Shown: one piece after another, positions 8,331 through 19,476 of the stretch
Layout: the number at the start of each line of letters is the position of its first letter
Position numbering within the stretch: position 1 is the stretch's first letter
Assembly: GCF_009901955.1 (NCBI RefSeq)
Contig: NZ_WUTS01000001.1
Span: 124,001-188,000, forward strand
Direction: 5' to 3'
DNA length: 64,000 bases
DNA from: Halomonas icarae
GTDB taxonomy: Bacteria; Pseudomonadota; Gammaproteobacteria; Pseudomonadales; Halomonadaceae
Translations under genes and position numbers: made by a program
The notes under the pieces: generated by a model
Databases searched by the model: none
What the model was told of the DNA's origin: nothing
The model's input: the letters and a program-made list of their open reading frames with translations, nothing else

Positions 8331-9272
8331 CTACAGCGACTCGCTGAGCTCGCCGATCAACTGCTCGCGCCGCTTCAGCGAGGCGAGCCCCGCATCGCCG
8401 AGTCGGTTCGCCACCTCGCAGAGCAGCCCCTCGGCCAGCAGCATGAAGGCGCACATGCTGTTGCTGAAGAAGAGGCTGTGGTCGGGCACCGGAAAGACGT
8501 GGTGCGCCACCCGGGCGAGCGGTGAGCCCCGAGAGTCGGTCAGGGCGATGACGCGCACGCCCTGGCGCGCCGCTACCTCCGCCGTTGCCAGCACGCTGGG
8601 GGTGTAGGGAAAGCAGCTTGCCACCACCAGCACGTCCCCCGCCTCGAGCTGGGCCAGGGCGTCCGCCACACCGTGGCGAACGGCGTCCAGCGGTGCGGCA
8701 TCGGCGCGCAGCATGCCCAGGCCATAGGCCAGGAAGGAGGCCAGCGAGGCGAACTGGCGCATGCCGTGAACCCGCACGCGCTTCGCTTCCACCAGCAGCC
8801 CTGCCGCCTCGGTGAAGGCCTCGCCATCGATCCCCGCCACCGTGTCGGCGATATTGGCGCTCTCCTGGCGGCCCAGGCGGGCCAGCCGGGCGAGGGCATC
8901 GTCATCTCCCTCGCTGTCCAGCAGGCGCGAGACCTGATCGCTATAGAAGCTCTTGCCCTCGGTGATGTGGCGGCGAAACACCGCCTGCAGGCCGGCGAAG
9001 CCGTCGAACCCCAGCCGCTGGGCCAGTCGCGACAGGGTCGAGGGGCTGACGCCCAGCCGTTCGGCCAGTTCGCTGATCGATGAGACCGCGGCCTGCTGGG
9101 GTGCTGTGACCATCGCCGCGAGTACCCGACGCGAGCGCTTGCCCAGCTGCACCGGTCCCTCGCCCTGTTCGAGGGTGGCGAGCAGCTGCTCGAGATCATC
9201 GAGGGTGTCCGGTCGTGGGGAGGAGGGGGAGCTCATGAGGGGGCATCGGCCTGCATGGATTGAGGCGCGCAT
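8331..9272 (-). CDS. MurR/RpiR-family transcriptional regulator
   Basis: A 313-residue regulator with an N-terminal RpiR helix-turn-helix (about residues 60-100, 'ISELAERLGVSPSTLSRLAQRLGFDGFAGLQ') followed by a SIS sugar-isomerase-like effector domain (about 140-290). The SIS part contains 'VRVHGMRQFASLASFLAYGLG', 'GDVLVVASCFPYTP' and 'ALTDSRGSPLAR'. A later start (Met13) is possible, but the first ATG has GAAGG 6 bases upstream. It is divergent from the aminotransferase gene and presumably controls it. Regulators of this type beside class III aminotransferases usually respond to a catabolic intermediate; the ligand is unknown. Confidence 0.9.
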   Translation of the reverse strand: MRASIHAGRCPLMSSPSSPRPDTLDDLEQLLATLEQGEGPVQLGKRSRRVLAAMVTAPQQAAVSSISELAERLGVSPSTLSRLAQRLGFDGFAGLQAVFRRHITEGKSFYSDQVSRLLDSEGDDDALARLARLGRQESANIADTVAGIDGEAFTEAAGLLVEAKRVRVHGMRQFASLASFLAYGLGMLRADAAPLDAVRHGVADALAQLEAGDVLVVASCFPYTPSVLATAEVAARQGVRVIALTDSRGSPLARVAHHVFPVPDHSLFFSNSMCAFMLLAEGLLCEVANRLGDAGLASLKRREQLIGELSESL

Positions 9273-9314
9273 TGTAGCCTTCGTCGTTTCCGGCGTCAGG
9301 ATAGAGTCGAATCC

Positions 9315-9324
9315 ATTTGCAAAT
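9315..9324. promoter_or_regulatory. Small palindrome in RpiR/aminotransferase divergent region
   Basis: The perfect 10-bp palindrome ATTTGCAAAT lies midway between the divergent genes, in an AT-rich stretch unlike the flanks. A related half (AATTTGCAT) recurs at about 9354-9362. It is a candidate operator or promoter area; the assignment is inference. Confidence 0.35.
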
Positions 9325-9380
9325 ATATTTCCGTTTTATCAGAATGGCTCATGAATTTGCATATCCTACGAGAGGATCGC

Positions 9381-10709
9381 ATGAGCCACGTCTTCCACCG
9401 CCACCTTAAGCACGCCTACCCGACCGCCGTGGGCGGCGAGGGCCCCTACCTGATCGACGCCCAGGGCAAGCGCTACCTGGACGCCTGCGGCGGCGCCGCG
9501 GTCTCCTGCCTGGGCCACAGCGATGCCGAGGTGATCGAGGCGGTGCGTGACCAGGTGGGCCGGCTCGCCTATGCCCACAGCTCCTTCTTCACCACCGAGC
9601 CGATGGAGGAGTTGGCCGACTTCCTGGTCGAGCGGGCGCCGGCGGACCTCTCCTCGGTATACTTCGTCTCCGGCGGCTCCGAGGCGGTGGAAGCGGCCCT
9701 GAAGCTTGCCCGCCAGTACTTCATCGAGCGCGGCGAACCCCAGCGCAAGCACCTGATTGCCCGTCGCCAGAGCTATCACGGCAACACCCTGGGCGCGCTC
9801 GCCACCGGCGGCAACGCCTGGCGCCGGCAGCAGTTCGAGCCGCTGCTGGTGGAGGTGAGCCACGTCAGCCCCTGCTACGCCTATCGCGACCAGGCTCCCG
9901 GCGAGACTCCGGAGGCCTACGGCGAGCGCCTGGCCGCCGAGCTCGAGGCCGAGATCCAGCGCCTGGGTCCGGAGAACGTGATGGCCTTCGTCGCCGAGCC
10001 GGTGGTCGGCGCGACGCTGGGCGCGGTGCCGGCGGTACCCGGCTACTTCAGGCGGGTGCGCGAGATCTGCGATCGCCACGGCATCCTGTTGGTCCTCGAC
10101 GAGGTGATGTGCGGCATGGGCCGCACCGGCACCCTCTTCGCCGCCGAGCAGGAGGGCGTGACGGCAGACCTGGTGACCATCGCCAAGGGCCTCGGCGCCG
10201 GCTACCAGCCGATCGGCGCTACCCTGGTCAGCGAGCGGATTCGCGCGGCCATCGCCGAGGGCTCGGGCTTCTTCCAGCACGGCCACACCTACATCGGCCA
10301 CGCCACCGCCTGCGCCGCCGCCCTGGCGGTTCAGCGCATCATCGAGGCGCGGGGGTTGCTCGAGCGGGTCGTGAGTCTGGGAGAGGAGTTGCAGCTGCGC
10401 CTCGAGGCGCGCTTCGGCGATCACCCCCACGTCGGCGACATCCGCGGCCGGGGGCTCTTCCGCGGCCTCGAGCTGGTCGCCGAACGCGAAACCAAGACGC
10501 CCTTCGATCCCGAGCGCAAGTTGCACGCCGCGGTCAAGCGCGCCGCCATGGACGAGGGCCTGATGTGTTACCCGATGGGCGGCACCCTGGACGGCCGCCG
10601 GGGCGACCATATCCTGCTGGCCCCGCCCTTCATCCTCGACGACGCCCACCTGGACGAGATCGTCGACAAGCTCGACGCCTCGCTTACGCGCGTCCTCACC
10701 CACTCGTAA
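9381..10709 (+). CDS. Class III PLP-dependent aminotransferase
   Basis: A 442-residue omega-transaminase-like enzyme. Visible motifs are 'YLDACGGAAVSCLGHSDAEV' near the N-terminus, 'VSGGSEAVEAALKLARQY' (PLP phosphate binding), 'LVLDEVMCGMGRTG' (PLP-ring Asp) and 'TIAKGLGAGYQPIGA' with the Schiff-base Lys. The ATG at 9381 is preferred over 9351 because it has AGAGGA five bases upstream. The donor is not evident: members of this group act on omega-amino acids, diamines or amino acids such as ectoine-pathway intermediates. A carboxymuconolactone-decarboxylase-like gene follows directly. Confidence 0.88.
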   Translation: MSHVFHRHLKHAYPTAVGGEGPYLIDAQGKRYLDACGGAAVSCLGHSDAEVIEAVRDQVGRLAYAHSSFFTTEPMEELADFLVERAPADLSSVYFVSGGSEAVEAALKLARQYFIERGEPQRKHLIARRQSYHGNTLGALATGGNAWRRQQFEPLLVEVSHVSPCYAYRDQAPGETPEAYGERLAAELEAEIQRLGPENVMAFVAEPVVGATLGAVPAVPGYFRRVREICDRHGILLVLDEVMCGMGRTGTLFAAEQEGVTADLVTIAKGLGAGYQPIGATLVSERIRAAIAEGSGFFQHGHTYIGHATACAAALAVQRIIEARGLLERVVSLGEELQLRLEARFGDHPHVGDIRGRGLFRGLELVAERETKTPFDPERKLHAAVKRAAMDEGLMCYPMGGTLDGRRGDHILLAPPFILDDAHLDEIVDKLDASLTRVLTHS

Positions 10710-10723
10710 TGGAGCCCCGCCCG

Positions 10724-11284
10724 ATGTCGATCGACTCCCGCCTCTCTCCCCTGGACGAGGCCGCCATGGCCCCCGAGCAGCGCCGCGTTCTGGACGCCAT
10801 CCTGAGCGGCCCGCGCGGCAATCTGGATGGCCCCTTCCTGGCCTGGATCCACAGCCCGGAGCTGGCCGACCACGCCCAGCGCCTCGGCGCCTTCTGCCGC
10901 TACGGCACTCGCCTGGAGCTGCGGCTCACCGAGCTCGCGATCCTCGTCACCGCGGCCTGGTGGCGGTCCCAGGCCGAGTGGCAGATCCACGCGCCCATCG
11001 CCCGCGACGCGGGGCTCGATGAGGCGGTGATCGAGGCCCTGCGGGCGGGCCGCGAGCCCGCCTTCGCGCGCGACGATGAGGCACTGATTTATCGCCTCGG
11101 CACGACCCTCTACACCACTCGGCGCGTTGATGAGGCACTCTACGCCGAGGCTGTAGCCGCCTTCGGCGAGCCGGCGGTAGTGGAGCTGGTGGGTGTCTTC
11201 GGTTACTACGCCCTGGTAGCCATGACCCTAAACGTCTTCCAGGTGCGCCGGGGCAGTGAGCCGCTGCCCTTTGCCGAGCCGTAA
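10724..11284 (+). CDS. Carboxymuconolactone decarboxylase/AhpD-like family protein
   Basis: A 186-residue all-helical protein of the CMD/AhpD superfamily, with 'LGAFCRYGTRLELRLTELAILVTAAWWRSQAEWQIHAPIARDAG'. The usual 'CxxC' of AhpD peroxidase-type members is absent from the active helix, so it is more like gamma-CMD decarboxylases than a peroxidase. The ATG at 10724 has GGAG 9 bases upstream; an in-frame ATG overlapping the previous stop (10709) is the alternative. It is probably cotranscribed with the aminotransferase. Its substrate is unknown. Confidence 0.85.
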   Translation: MSIDSRLSPLDEAAMAPEQRRVLDAILSGPRGNLDGPFLAWIHSPELADHAQRLGAFCRYGTRLELRLTELAILVTAAWWRSQAEWQIHAPIARDAGLDEAVIEALRAGREPAFARDDEALIYRLGTTLYTTRRVDEALYAEAVAAFGEPAVVELVGVFGYYALVAMTLNVFQVRRGSEPLPFAEP

Positions 11285-11480
11285 TGGGCGGCCGTCATCC
11301 GGGAGGACGTGAACCTCCCCAATAACAAGGACCCGACCCTGCCGGCACTGACCGATGCCCGTCCCGCCCTTGTAGCCAGGCGAGAGGCGATGGGTCGGCC
11401 TCGAACGGTAGAAAACACTTGTCGCCAGGGCGCCTGACTGGCGATGCTGTGGACATCCGATCTCACAGGGAGGTGTACCG

Positions 11481-13400
11481 ATGGCCGACAGCACCCTGAT
11501 CTTCCTCGTCCTCGGCGCGACCCTGGCAGCGTTTGTCTGGGGGCGCTTTCGCTATGATCTGGTGGCGATGGCCGCGCTGCTGGGCTCGGTGATGCTGGGT
11601 CTGGTTCCCGGCGATCAGGCCTTCCAGGGCTTCGGCCATCCGGCGGTGATTACGGTTGCCGCTGTCCTCGTCCTCAGCCGGGGGTTAGAACGCTCTGGCG
11701 TGGTGGACCTGATTGCCAAGCAGCTCCTCAAGGTGGGCGAGCGCCTCTTCCTGCAGTTGCTGGTGCTGGTGGGCACGGTCGTGGTGCTTTCCGGCGTCAT
11801 GAACAACGTGGGAGCGCTCGCACTGCTGCTGCCGGTGGCCATGCGCATGGCGCGCGAACACGATATTTCCCCCTCGCTGTTGCTGATGCCCCTGGCGTTC
11901 GGGTCGCTGCTGGGCGGACTGACCACCCTGATCGGCACCCCGCCCAATATCATTATCGCCAGCTACCGTGGCGGCGTGACCGGCGAGAGCTTCGGCATGT
12001 TCTCCTTCTCGCCGGTAGGCGTGGCGGTGGCCCTGGCGGGATTGATCTTCATTCTCCTGGTCGGCTGGCGCCTGGTGCCCCAGCGCGCGGGCAAGGCCTC
12101 CACGGAGGCCATGTTCGACACCGCCAACTATCTGGTCGAACTGCGTGTCGGTGAAGACTCCCAGGCCAGGGGGCTGACCCTGCGTGAGCTTCAGCAGAAG
12201 CTGAAGGAGGCGGTGCCGGTGCTGGCGGTGGTGCGCGATGAGAAGCGCCGCGCCGGCCATGCCTTCTTCGGCGTGTTGAGAGAGGGGGATATCCTGCTGA
12301 TGGAGGCGGGGCCCGAGGAGATGAAGCTGCTGGAGGACAAGGCGGGGCTGCGTCTGGGCAAGGAGGCCGAAGAGGATCAGGAGGAAGAGGAAGAGCACGA
12401 TAGCGAGGAAGAAGAGGGGAAGAGCACTGGGGAGGCCGCGCCGGAGCATGCCCCTGCTATCTCGGAGGACCGCAGCAAGCGCAACAGTGTGGACAGGAAG
12501 GCCAGCGGAAAACCAGATAGGGAGAGCAAGGGCGTTGATACCGAAGGGTTGCAGCTGGTCGAGGCCGTCGTGCGCAACGACTCGAAGATGATCAACCGCA
12601 CGGTGGCCCAGCTGCGACTGCAGAACCAGTTCAGCCTGCATCTGGTCGCCGTCGCCCGGGATGGTGGTCGCCTCAGGCAGCGTCTGCGCGAGATCCGCTT
12701 TCGTGCCGGGGATGTGCTGTTGCTGCAGGGCGATGAGAGCGAGCTGGCCGAGAGCCTGTCGACCCTGGGCTGCCTGCCGCTGGCCAGCCGCAACCTGACC
12801 CTGGGGCAGCCGCGCATGCTGCTGGTACCCCTCGCCATCTTCGCCGCCGCCATCCTGGCCATGCTGCTTGATCTTCTGCCGGCGGCGGTGGCGCTCTCCA
12901 CGGCGGCCCTGGTCTCACTGCTGGTCGGCGTGCTGCCGCTGCGCGAGGGCTATCAGGCCATCGACGGGCCGGTGATCGTGCTGCTCGGGGCGATGATCCC
13001 GGTGGGCGAGGCGCTGGAGACCAGCGGCGGGGCGACCCTCATCGCCGAGGCGATGCTCGCCTGGGGCAGCGACTGGCCGGTGGTGGTCACGCTGGTGGTG
13101 CTGTTCCTTCTCTCCATGGTGCTTTCCAATATCGTCAACAATGCCGCCGCGGCGCTGTTGATGGCACCGATCGCCGCGAGCCTGGCGTCGGGGTTTGATA
13201 CCTCGGTGGACCCCTTTCTGATGGTGGTGGCGGTAAGCGCCTCCTGTGCCTTCCTGACCCCCATCGGCCACCAGTCCAATACTCTGGTGATGGGACCCGG
13301 TGGTTACCGCTTCAGTGACTACTGGCGGCTGGGGTTGCCGCTTTCGCTGGTGGTGATGGCCGTGACCGTGCCGATGATCCTGCTGGTCTGGCCCTTGTAG
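11481..13400 (+). CDS. SLC13-family permease (anion:sodium symporter) with two RCK_C domains and an acidic insert
   Basis: A 639-residue permease of the DASS/ArsB-like group. The N-terminal membrane half contains 'NNVGALALLLPVAMRMA' and 'GTPPNIIIA', and the C-terminal half contains 'SNIVNNAAAALLMAPIAASLASG' and 'GHQSNTLVMGPGGY', the paired substrate-site loops. Between them are two TrkA-C/RCK_C domains (about residues 215-290 and 355-430), as in family members that move sulfate or dicarboxylates. The two are separated by a roughly 60-residue run rich in Glu, Asp, Ser and Lys (about 294-353), discussed as a finding. It starts after an AGGGAGG ribosome-binding site and appears monocistronic. 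Confidence 0.88.
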   Translation: MADSTLIFLVLGATLAAFVWGRFRYDLVAMAALLGSVMLGLVPGDQAFQGFGHPAVITVAAVLVLSRGLERSGVVDLIAKQLLKVGERLFLQLLVLVGTVVVLSGVMNNVGALALLLPVAMRMAREHDISPSLLLMPLAFGSLLGGLTTLIGTPPNIIIASYRGGVTGESFGMFSFSPVGVAVALAGLIFILLVGWRLVPQRAGKASTEAMFDTANYLVELRVGEDSQARGLTLRELQQKLKEAVPVLAVVRDEKRRAGHAFFGVLREGDILLMEAGPEEMKLLEDKAGLRLGKEAEEDQEEEEEHDSEEEEGKSTGEAAPEHAPAISEDRSKRNSVDRKASGKPDRESKGVDTEGLQLVEAVVRNDSKMINRTVAQLRLQNQFSLHLVAVARDGGRLRQRLREIRFRAGDVLLLQGDESELAESLSTLGCLPLASRNLTLGQPRMLLVPLAIFAAAILAMLLDLLPAAVALSTAALVSLLVGVLPLREGYQAIDGPVIVLLGAMIPVGEALETSGGATLIAEAMLAWGSDWPVVVTLVVLFLLSMVLSNIVNNAAAALLMAPIAASLASGFDTSVDPFLMVVAVSASCAFLTPIGHQSNTLVMGPGGYRFSDYWRLGLPLSLVVMAVTVPMILLVWPL

Positions 13401-13545
13401 GAACGGGGTGCAAGGAACGAGGGGCGAGGTGCGAGGTGCGAGAGAAGCAAGGAGTGGGGGGGAAACAGGAAGCCGGGGGCGTGGTACAGGCAGCGGTAGG
13501 CGAACAACCAAGGAGAGACGGACCGCTGCCCGAGGCCGAACGAAA

Positions 13546-13569
13546 ATGCCCCGGCATTGGCCGGGGCAT
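13546..13569 (-). terminator. Rho-independent terminator of fadE
   Basis: A perfect 10-bp GC-rich stem (13546-13555 with 13560-13569) with a 4-base loop. Read on the minus strand it is followed by TTTTCG. It lies 22 bases after the fadE stop. Confidence 0.85.
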
Positions 13570-13591
13570 GCGACGGAGAGGTAGATGAACG

Positions 13592-16039
13592 TCAGGACGC
13601 GTTATGGCGCAGTACCTTGGACTTGTCGGTCACGAAGGCGTCGTATTCGAAGTCGTCCACGGTCAGCAGCTCCAGTACCCGGGCCTCGCGCTCGCGCATA
13701 AAGGCGCCATCCTCCTGTGAAATGATCCCCTGGGCCAGGCCGGCCTCGACCCGCTGCTCCGGATGCAGGGCATCGGCGGCAAGCTCGCCCTTGGCGTAGG
13801 CCTTGTTGAGCGTGCGGTAGAGCCCCTCGGCGCGCTCCTGGGTGGCCAGCAGGGCGTTGTAGCGGGCCAGGAAGTTGGCCTCGGGACCATCGTCGCTGCT
13901 CCAGGTATTGGCCAGCAGTTTCGTGCGCAGGGCGCTGTCGTGGGAAACCGCCTGGGCGATGCGGCGTGCCAGGTCATCGTGGGGGCGCTTGAAGCGCTTG
14001 CCCCGTGGCATCACCACCCGCCGCAGTACACCGGCGAGGGCACGGTTGGGCAGGTTGTCGAACAGCTCATCCAGGGCCTGCTCGGCACGGCCCAACAGTA
14101 GCTGACAGCTATAGTGAAGCAGGGCCTCCTCGCCCTCGACCCTGTCACCCTCGTGCCACTGCTTGATCACCATGGAGGCGAGGTAGAGGTTGGAGAGCAC
14201 ATCGCCCAGTCGTGCGGAGAGCATTTCACGCAGCTTGAGGGTTGCACCGAGGCTGGCCATGGCGGCATCGGCGCAGAGTCCGAAGCCGGCCGAGAGTCGG
14301 GCGATCTCCTGGGCGTAGCGGGCGGCTTCGCCATCGAAGGGCACCACCGGCTTGCCGATGCCCAGCCCCTGGGTGAAGGCGCGGGCGGCGTTGCCGAAGA
14401 TCAGGCCGGCATGGCCGAAGAAGGCGCGATCGAAGGCCTGGATATCATCGGCATCCTTGGCGGCCAGCTCCTCGAGGACATAAGGATGGCAGCGGATGGC
14501 GCCCTGGCCGAAGATCATCAGGTTGCGGGTCATGATATTGGCGCCCTCCACGGTGATCGCCACCGGGTTGGCGCTATAGCCGATCCCCAGATAGTTGCGC
14601 GGGCCCAGGGTCACCGCCTTGCCGCCATGGATATCCATGGCATCGCCGAGGATCACCCGCTGAAACTCGGTGAGCTGGCTCTTGAGGATCGCCGAGGGGA
14701 CCGCCGGCTTCTCGCCACGATCGATGGTGTTGGCGGTCTGGTAGACCGCGGCCTGGGCGATATAGCCCAGTGCCGTCATGCGGGCCAGCGGCTCCTGAAC
14801 GCCCTCCATCTCGGCCACTGGCACGTTGAACTGACGACGGATGCGGGCGAAGCCGCCGCTCCAGCCGATGGCGTAACGCGCGGTGCCGGTGGCGCCGGAG
14901 GGCAGGGTGATGCAGCGACCCACCGAGAGGCACTCCACCAGCATGCGCCAGCCCTGGCCGATCATCGCCTCGCCGCCGATGATGGTATCCAGGGGCACGA
15001 AGACATCCTTGCCGCGGATCGGACCATTCAGGAAGGGGCTGCCGATGGGGTGATGCCGGCGGCCGATCTCCATGCCCTCGGTATCGCGAGGGATCAGTGC
15101 CAGGGTGATGCCGCGATCCTCTTCCTCGCCAAGCAGATGGTCCGGGTCGAAGAGGCGGAAGGCCAGGCCCACCACGGTGGCGATGGGTGCCAGGGTGATC
15201 CAGCGCTTCTCGAAGTTGAGGCGCAGGCCGATCACCTCCTCGCCATCGATCACCTGCTTGCAGACCACGCCGGTATCGGGCAGCGAGGTCGCATCACTGC
15301 CGGCGCGAGGGCCGGTCAGGCCGAAGCAGGGTATCTCACGGCCGTCGGCCAGGCGGGGCAGGTAGTGGTTCTTCTGCTCGTCGGTGCCGTACTTCAGCAG
15401 CAGCTCACCCGGCCCCAGGGAGTTGGGCACGCCAACGGTGACCATCAGGGTCTCGTTGATCGACAGCTTCTGCAGCACCAACGACTGGGCCTTGGCCGAG
15501 AAGCCGAGGCCGCCGTACTCCTTGGGAATTATCATCCCGAAGTAGCGCTCCTGCTTGAGGTGATCCCACAGCTCCTGGGGCAGGTCGGCCCGCTCCTTGG
15601 CGATATCCCAGGCATTGCACATGCCGGCCGCCACCGAGCACTGCTTGTCGAGGAAGGCCTGCTCCTCCTCGCTCAGCCCCTCGTCGGTGTAGTCGAGCAG
15701 GGCCTGCCAGTTCGGCTTGCCGGTGAAGAGCTCGCCGTCCCAGGCGACGCTGCCGGCCTCCAGCGCCACGCGCTCGGTCTCGGAGACCCTGGGCGAGACC
15801 TTCTTGAACATGGTAAACAGGCGAGGGGTCAACCACTTGCCGCGCAGGGCCGGCAGCCCGGCGGCGGCCACGCCTGCGGCGCCAAGCAGCAGCAGGATGC
15901 CGAGCACGGGGGAGGCGACGAGCAGGCTGGTCAGGCCGGTGATGGCGAGTACCGCCAGGGCGGGCAGGGCGCCCGCCTCGCGGCGCATCACCGCCAGCAG
16001 GCCGACGATGGCCACGATCAGCAGGATCAGGGTGAGCAT
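13592..16039 (-). CDS. fadE: Acyl-CoA dehydrogenase FadE
   Basis: An 815-residue protein, essentially the length of E. coli FadE (814), so the long proteobacterial form rather than the 380-residue mitochondrial type. Two N-terminal hydrophobic segments (about residues 1-60) suggest membrane attachment. The flavin-dependent catalytic region contains 'YGGLGFSAKAQSLVLQKLS', 'CFGLTGPRAGSDATSLPDTG' and 'QLTEFQRVILGDAMDIHGGKAV'. It catalyses the first step of fatty-acid beta-oxidation. It is monocistronic, with its own terminator. A PsrA-like inverted repeat lies about 35 bp upstream of the start, which suggests control by long-chain acyl-CoA or fatty acids. Confidence 0.95.
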   Translation of the reverse strand: MLTLILLIVAIVGLLAVMRREAGALPALAVLAITGLTSLLVASPVLGILLLLGAAGVAAAGLPALRGKWLTPRLFTMFKKVSPRVSETERVALEAGSVAWDGELFTGKPNWQALLDYTDEGLSEEEQAFLDKQCSVAAGMCNAWDIAKERADLPQELWDHLKQERYFGMIIPKEYGGLGFSAKAQSLVLQKLSINETLMVTVGVPNSLGPGELLLKYGTDEQKNHYLPRLADGREIPCFGLTGPRAGSDATSLPDTGVVCKQVIDGEEVIGLRLNFEKRWITLAPIATVVGLAFRLFDPDHLLGEEEDRGITLALIPRDTEGMEIGRRHHPIGSPFLNGPIRGKDVFVPLDTIIGGEAMIGQGWRMLVECLSVGRCITLPSGATGTARYAIGWSGGFARIRRQFNVPVAEMEGVQEPLARMTALGYIAQAAVYQTANTIDRGEKPAVPSAILKSQLTEFQRVILGDAMDIHGGKAVTLGPRNYLGIGYSANPVAITVEGANIMTRNLMIFGQGAIRCHPYVLEELAAKDADDIQAFDRAFFGHAGLIFGNAARAFTQGLGIGKPVVPFDGEAARYAQEIARLSAGFGLCADAAMASLGATLKLREMLSARLGDVLSNLYLASMVIKQWHEGDRVEGEEALLHYSCQLLLGRAEQALDELFDNLPNRALAGVLRRVVMPRGKRFKRPHDDLARRIAQAVSHDSALRTKLLANTWSSDDGPEANFLARYNALLATQERAEGLYRTLNKAYAKGELAADALHPEQRVEAGLAQGIISQEDGAFMREREARVLELLTVDDFEYDAFVTDKSKVLRHNAS

Positions 16040-16073
16040 AGAGTGACTCCGATGAGGGTAGGCGATGAAAGAT

Positions 16074-16087
16074 CGAACAGACGTTTG
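16074..16087. promoter_or_regulatory. PsrA/FadR-like operator upstream of fadE
   Basis: CGAAC-AGAC-GTTTG, an inverted repeat with one mismatch, resembles the PsrA operator pattern (CAAAC, 2-4 bases, GTTTG) known from Pseudomonas beta-oxidation genes. It is 35-48 bp upstream of the fadE start. The assignment rests on pattern only. Confidence 0.4.
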
Positions 16088-16221
16088 AATTCTTCCAGAT
16101 TAGCGTAGATGTGTGCAACCGGCCAGCGGCACGACTCTTGGCCAGGGCCTTGAAGAGGCGTGAGAGGGACCGTCGCCGGACAAGCTTCGAACGTGGTGGT
16201 CATCCGGGAATGTGTTCATCC

Positions 16222-16258
16222 AAAAAAACGCCCCGCGCTGCAGTTGCAGGGCGGGGCG
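16222..16258 (-). terminator. Rho-independent terminator of the bet operon
   Basis: Stem CGCCCCGC (16229-16236) with GCGGGGCG (16251-16258), plus an inner TGCA pairing. On the minus strand it is followed by a run of seven T. It lies 22 bases after the betA stop. Confidence 0.88.
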
Positions 16259-16280
16259 CAGTGGTGCGGCAGCGGTATCC

Positions 16281-17972
16281 TCAGTCGAGTCGGCGCTGGG
16301 GCTCGCCGCGTGCTGGGGTGTCGCCCGCCACGTAGTAGGGGGCATCGCTGCGCGGCAACGGCTCGCGGCCGCGGATGCGATCGGCGATCTTCTCGGCGAG
16401 CATGATGGTCGGCGCATTGAGGTTGCCGGTCGGGATCTGCGGGAAGAGCGAGGCATCCACGACGCGTAGGCCCTCGACCCCATGCACCCGGCCCTGGCCG
16501 TCCACCACGGCGTAGTCGCCATCGCCCATGCGGCAGCTGCCGCAGGGGTGGTAGGCGGTCTCGGCATTGGCGCGCACGAAGGCATCCAGCTCGGCATCGC
16601 TTTGCACCTCGGGGCCGGGTGAGATCTCGCGGCCACGATAGGCGTCGAAGGCGGGCTGAGCGATGATCTCGCGGGTCAGGCGAATGGCGTCGCGAAACTC
16701 CTGCCAGTCCTCCTCCTTCGACATGTAGTTGAACAGGATGCTCGGCGCGGCCTTGGGATCACTGGAAGTCAGGCGGATGCGTCCGCGACTCTTGGAGCGC
16801 ATGGAGCCCACATGGGCCTGGAAACCATGGGCCTGTACCGCACTCTTGCCGTTGTAGCTGATGGCAATCGGCAGGAAGTGGTACTGCAGGTTGGGCCAGG
16901 CCTGCTGGTCATTGCTGCGGATGAAGCCGGCGGCCTCGAACTGGTTGCTGGCGCCGACCCCGCGGCCGAGGAACAGCCACTCGGCGCCGATCTTCGGCTG
17001 GTTCCACCACTTCAGGGCCGGGTAGAGAGAGATTGGCTGAGTGCACTCGTACTGGATATACATCTCCAGATGATCCTGGAGATGGGCGCCGACATTGTCG
17101 TTGATATGCACCGGGGCAATGCCGAACTCCTCCAGAACATCGGCGGGGCCGACGCCCGAGCGCTGCAGGATCTGTGGCGAGGCGATGGCGCCGCCACACA
17201 GCAATACCTCGCGGCGGGCGCGCACCCGCTGTTCCTGGCCACGCCTGCGGTAGCGCACGCCGACCGCACGCTTGCTCTCGAATTCGATGATGTCGGTCAT
17301 GGCGCGGGTCTCGATGGTCAGGTTCGAGCGTCCCTTGGCCTGGTCAAGATAGCCCCGGGCGGTGGAGGCACGTCGCCCCCTGGGCGTGACGAAGCGGTCC
17401 ATGGGGCCGAAGCCCTCCTGCTGGTAGCCGTTGACGTCGTCGGTCTCGGGGTAGCCGGCCTGCTTGCCCGCCTCGATAAAGGTGCGATAGAGCGGGTTGT
17501 TGTCCGCTTTCGGAGTCGTGACACTCACCGGCCCGTCGCCGCCATGGTAGTCATTGGGGCCGATATCGCGACTCTCGGACTTGCGGAAGTAGGGCAGGCA
17601 GTCCGCATAGGTCCAGTCATCGAGTCCCGGCGTCTTGGCCCAATGGTCGTAGTCCAGGGCGTTGCCACGGATATAGCACATGCCATTGATCAGTGATGAG
17701 CCTCCCAGACCCTTGCCACGGCCGCACTCCATGCGCCGGCCGTCCATATGGGGCTCGGGGTCGGTCTCGAAGGCCCAGTTGTTGAGCGTGCCCTGGAGAG
17801 GGTAGGCCAGGGCCGCCGGCATCTGGGTACGGAAGTCGAGGCGATAGTCGGGCCCGCCGGCCTCGAGCAGCAGCACCGAGACGTCGGCGTCCTCGGTCAG
17901 GCGGGTGGCCAGCACATTGCCGGCGGAACCGGCGCCGATGATGACGTAGTCGAATTCGCGGATCTGGGTCAT
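16281..17972 (-). CDS. betA: Choline dehydrogenase
   Basis: A 563-residue GMC-family flavoprotein matching BetA in length. It has the N-terminal FAD motif '[21 protein letters not shown]', the GMC signature '[29 protein letters not shown]', '[20 protein letters not shown]', and C-terminal '[12 protein letters not shown]' carrying the catalytic His. It oxidises choline to betaine aldehyde at the membrane. It is the last gene of betI-betB-betA, starting 9 bp after betB with a clear AAGGAGA ribosome-binding site and ending before a strong terminator. Confidence 0.96.
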   Translation of the reverse strand: MTQIREFDYVIIGAGSAGNVLATRLTEDADVSVLLLEAGGPDYRLDFRTQMPAALAYPLQGTLNNWAFETDPEPHMDGRRMECGRGKGLGGSSLINGMCYIRGNALDYDHWAKTPGLDDWTYADCLPYFRKSESRDIGPNDYHGGDGPVSVTTPKADNNPLYRTFIEAGKQAGYPETDDVNGYQQEGFGPMDRFVTPRGRRASTARGYLDQAKGRSNLTIETRAMTDIIEFESKRAVGVRYRRRGQEQRVRARREVLLCGGAIASPQILQRSGVGPADVLEEFGIAPVHINDNVGAHLQDHLEMYIQYECTQPISLYPALKWWNQPKIGAEWLFLGRGVGASNQFEAAGFIRSNDQQAWPNLQYHFLPIAISYNGKSAVQAHGFQAHVGSMRSKSRGRIRLTSSDPKAAPSILFNYMSKEEDWQEFRDAIRLTREIIAQPAFDAYRGREISPGPEVQSDAELDAFVRANAETAYHPCGSCRMGDGDYAVVDGQGRVHGVEGLRVVDASLFPQIPTGNLNAPTIMLAEKIADRIRGREPLPRSDAPYYVAGDTPARGEPQRRLD

Positions 17973-17981
17973 GGGGTCTCC

Positions 17982-19466
<1,485 letters not shown>

Positions 19467-19476
19467 GAGTCTCTCC

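Noticed and set aside
13401..13545. Purine-rich repeats (CGAGGTGCGAGGTGCGAG-like) after the SLC13 permease gene
   Set aside because: Short, irregular low-complexity sequence without dyad symmetry or unit structure; not called as a feature.
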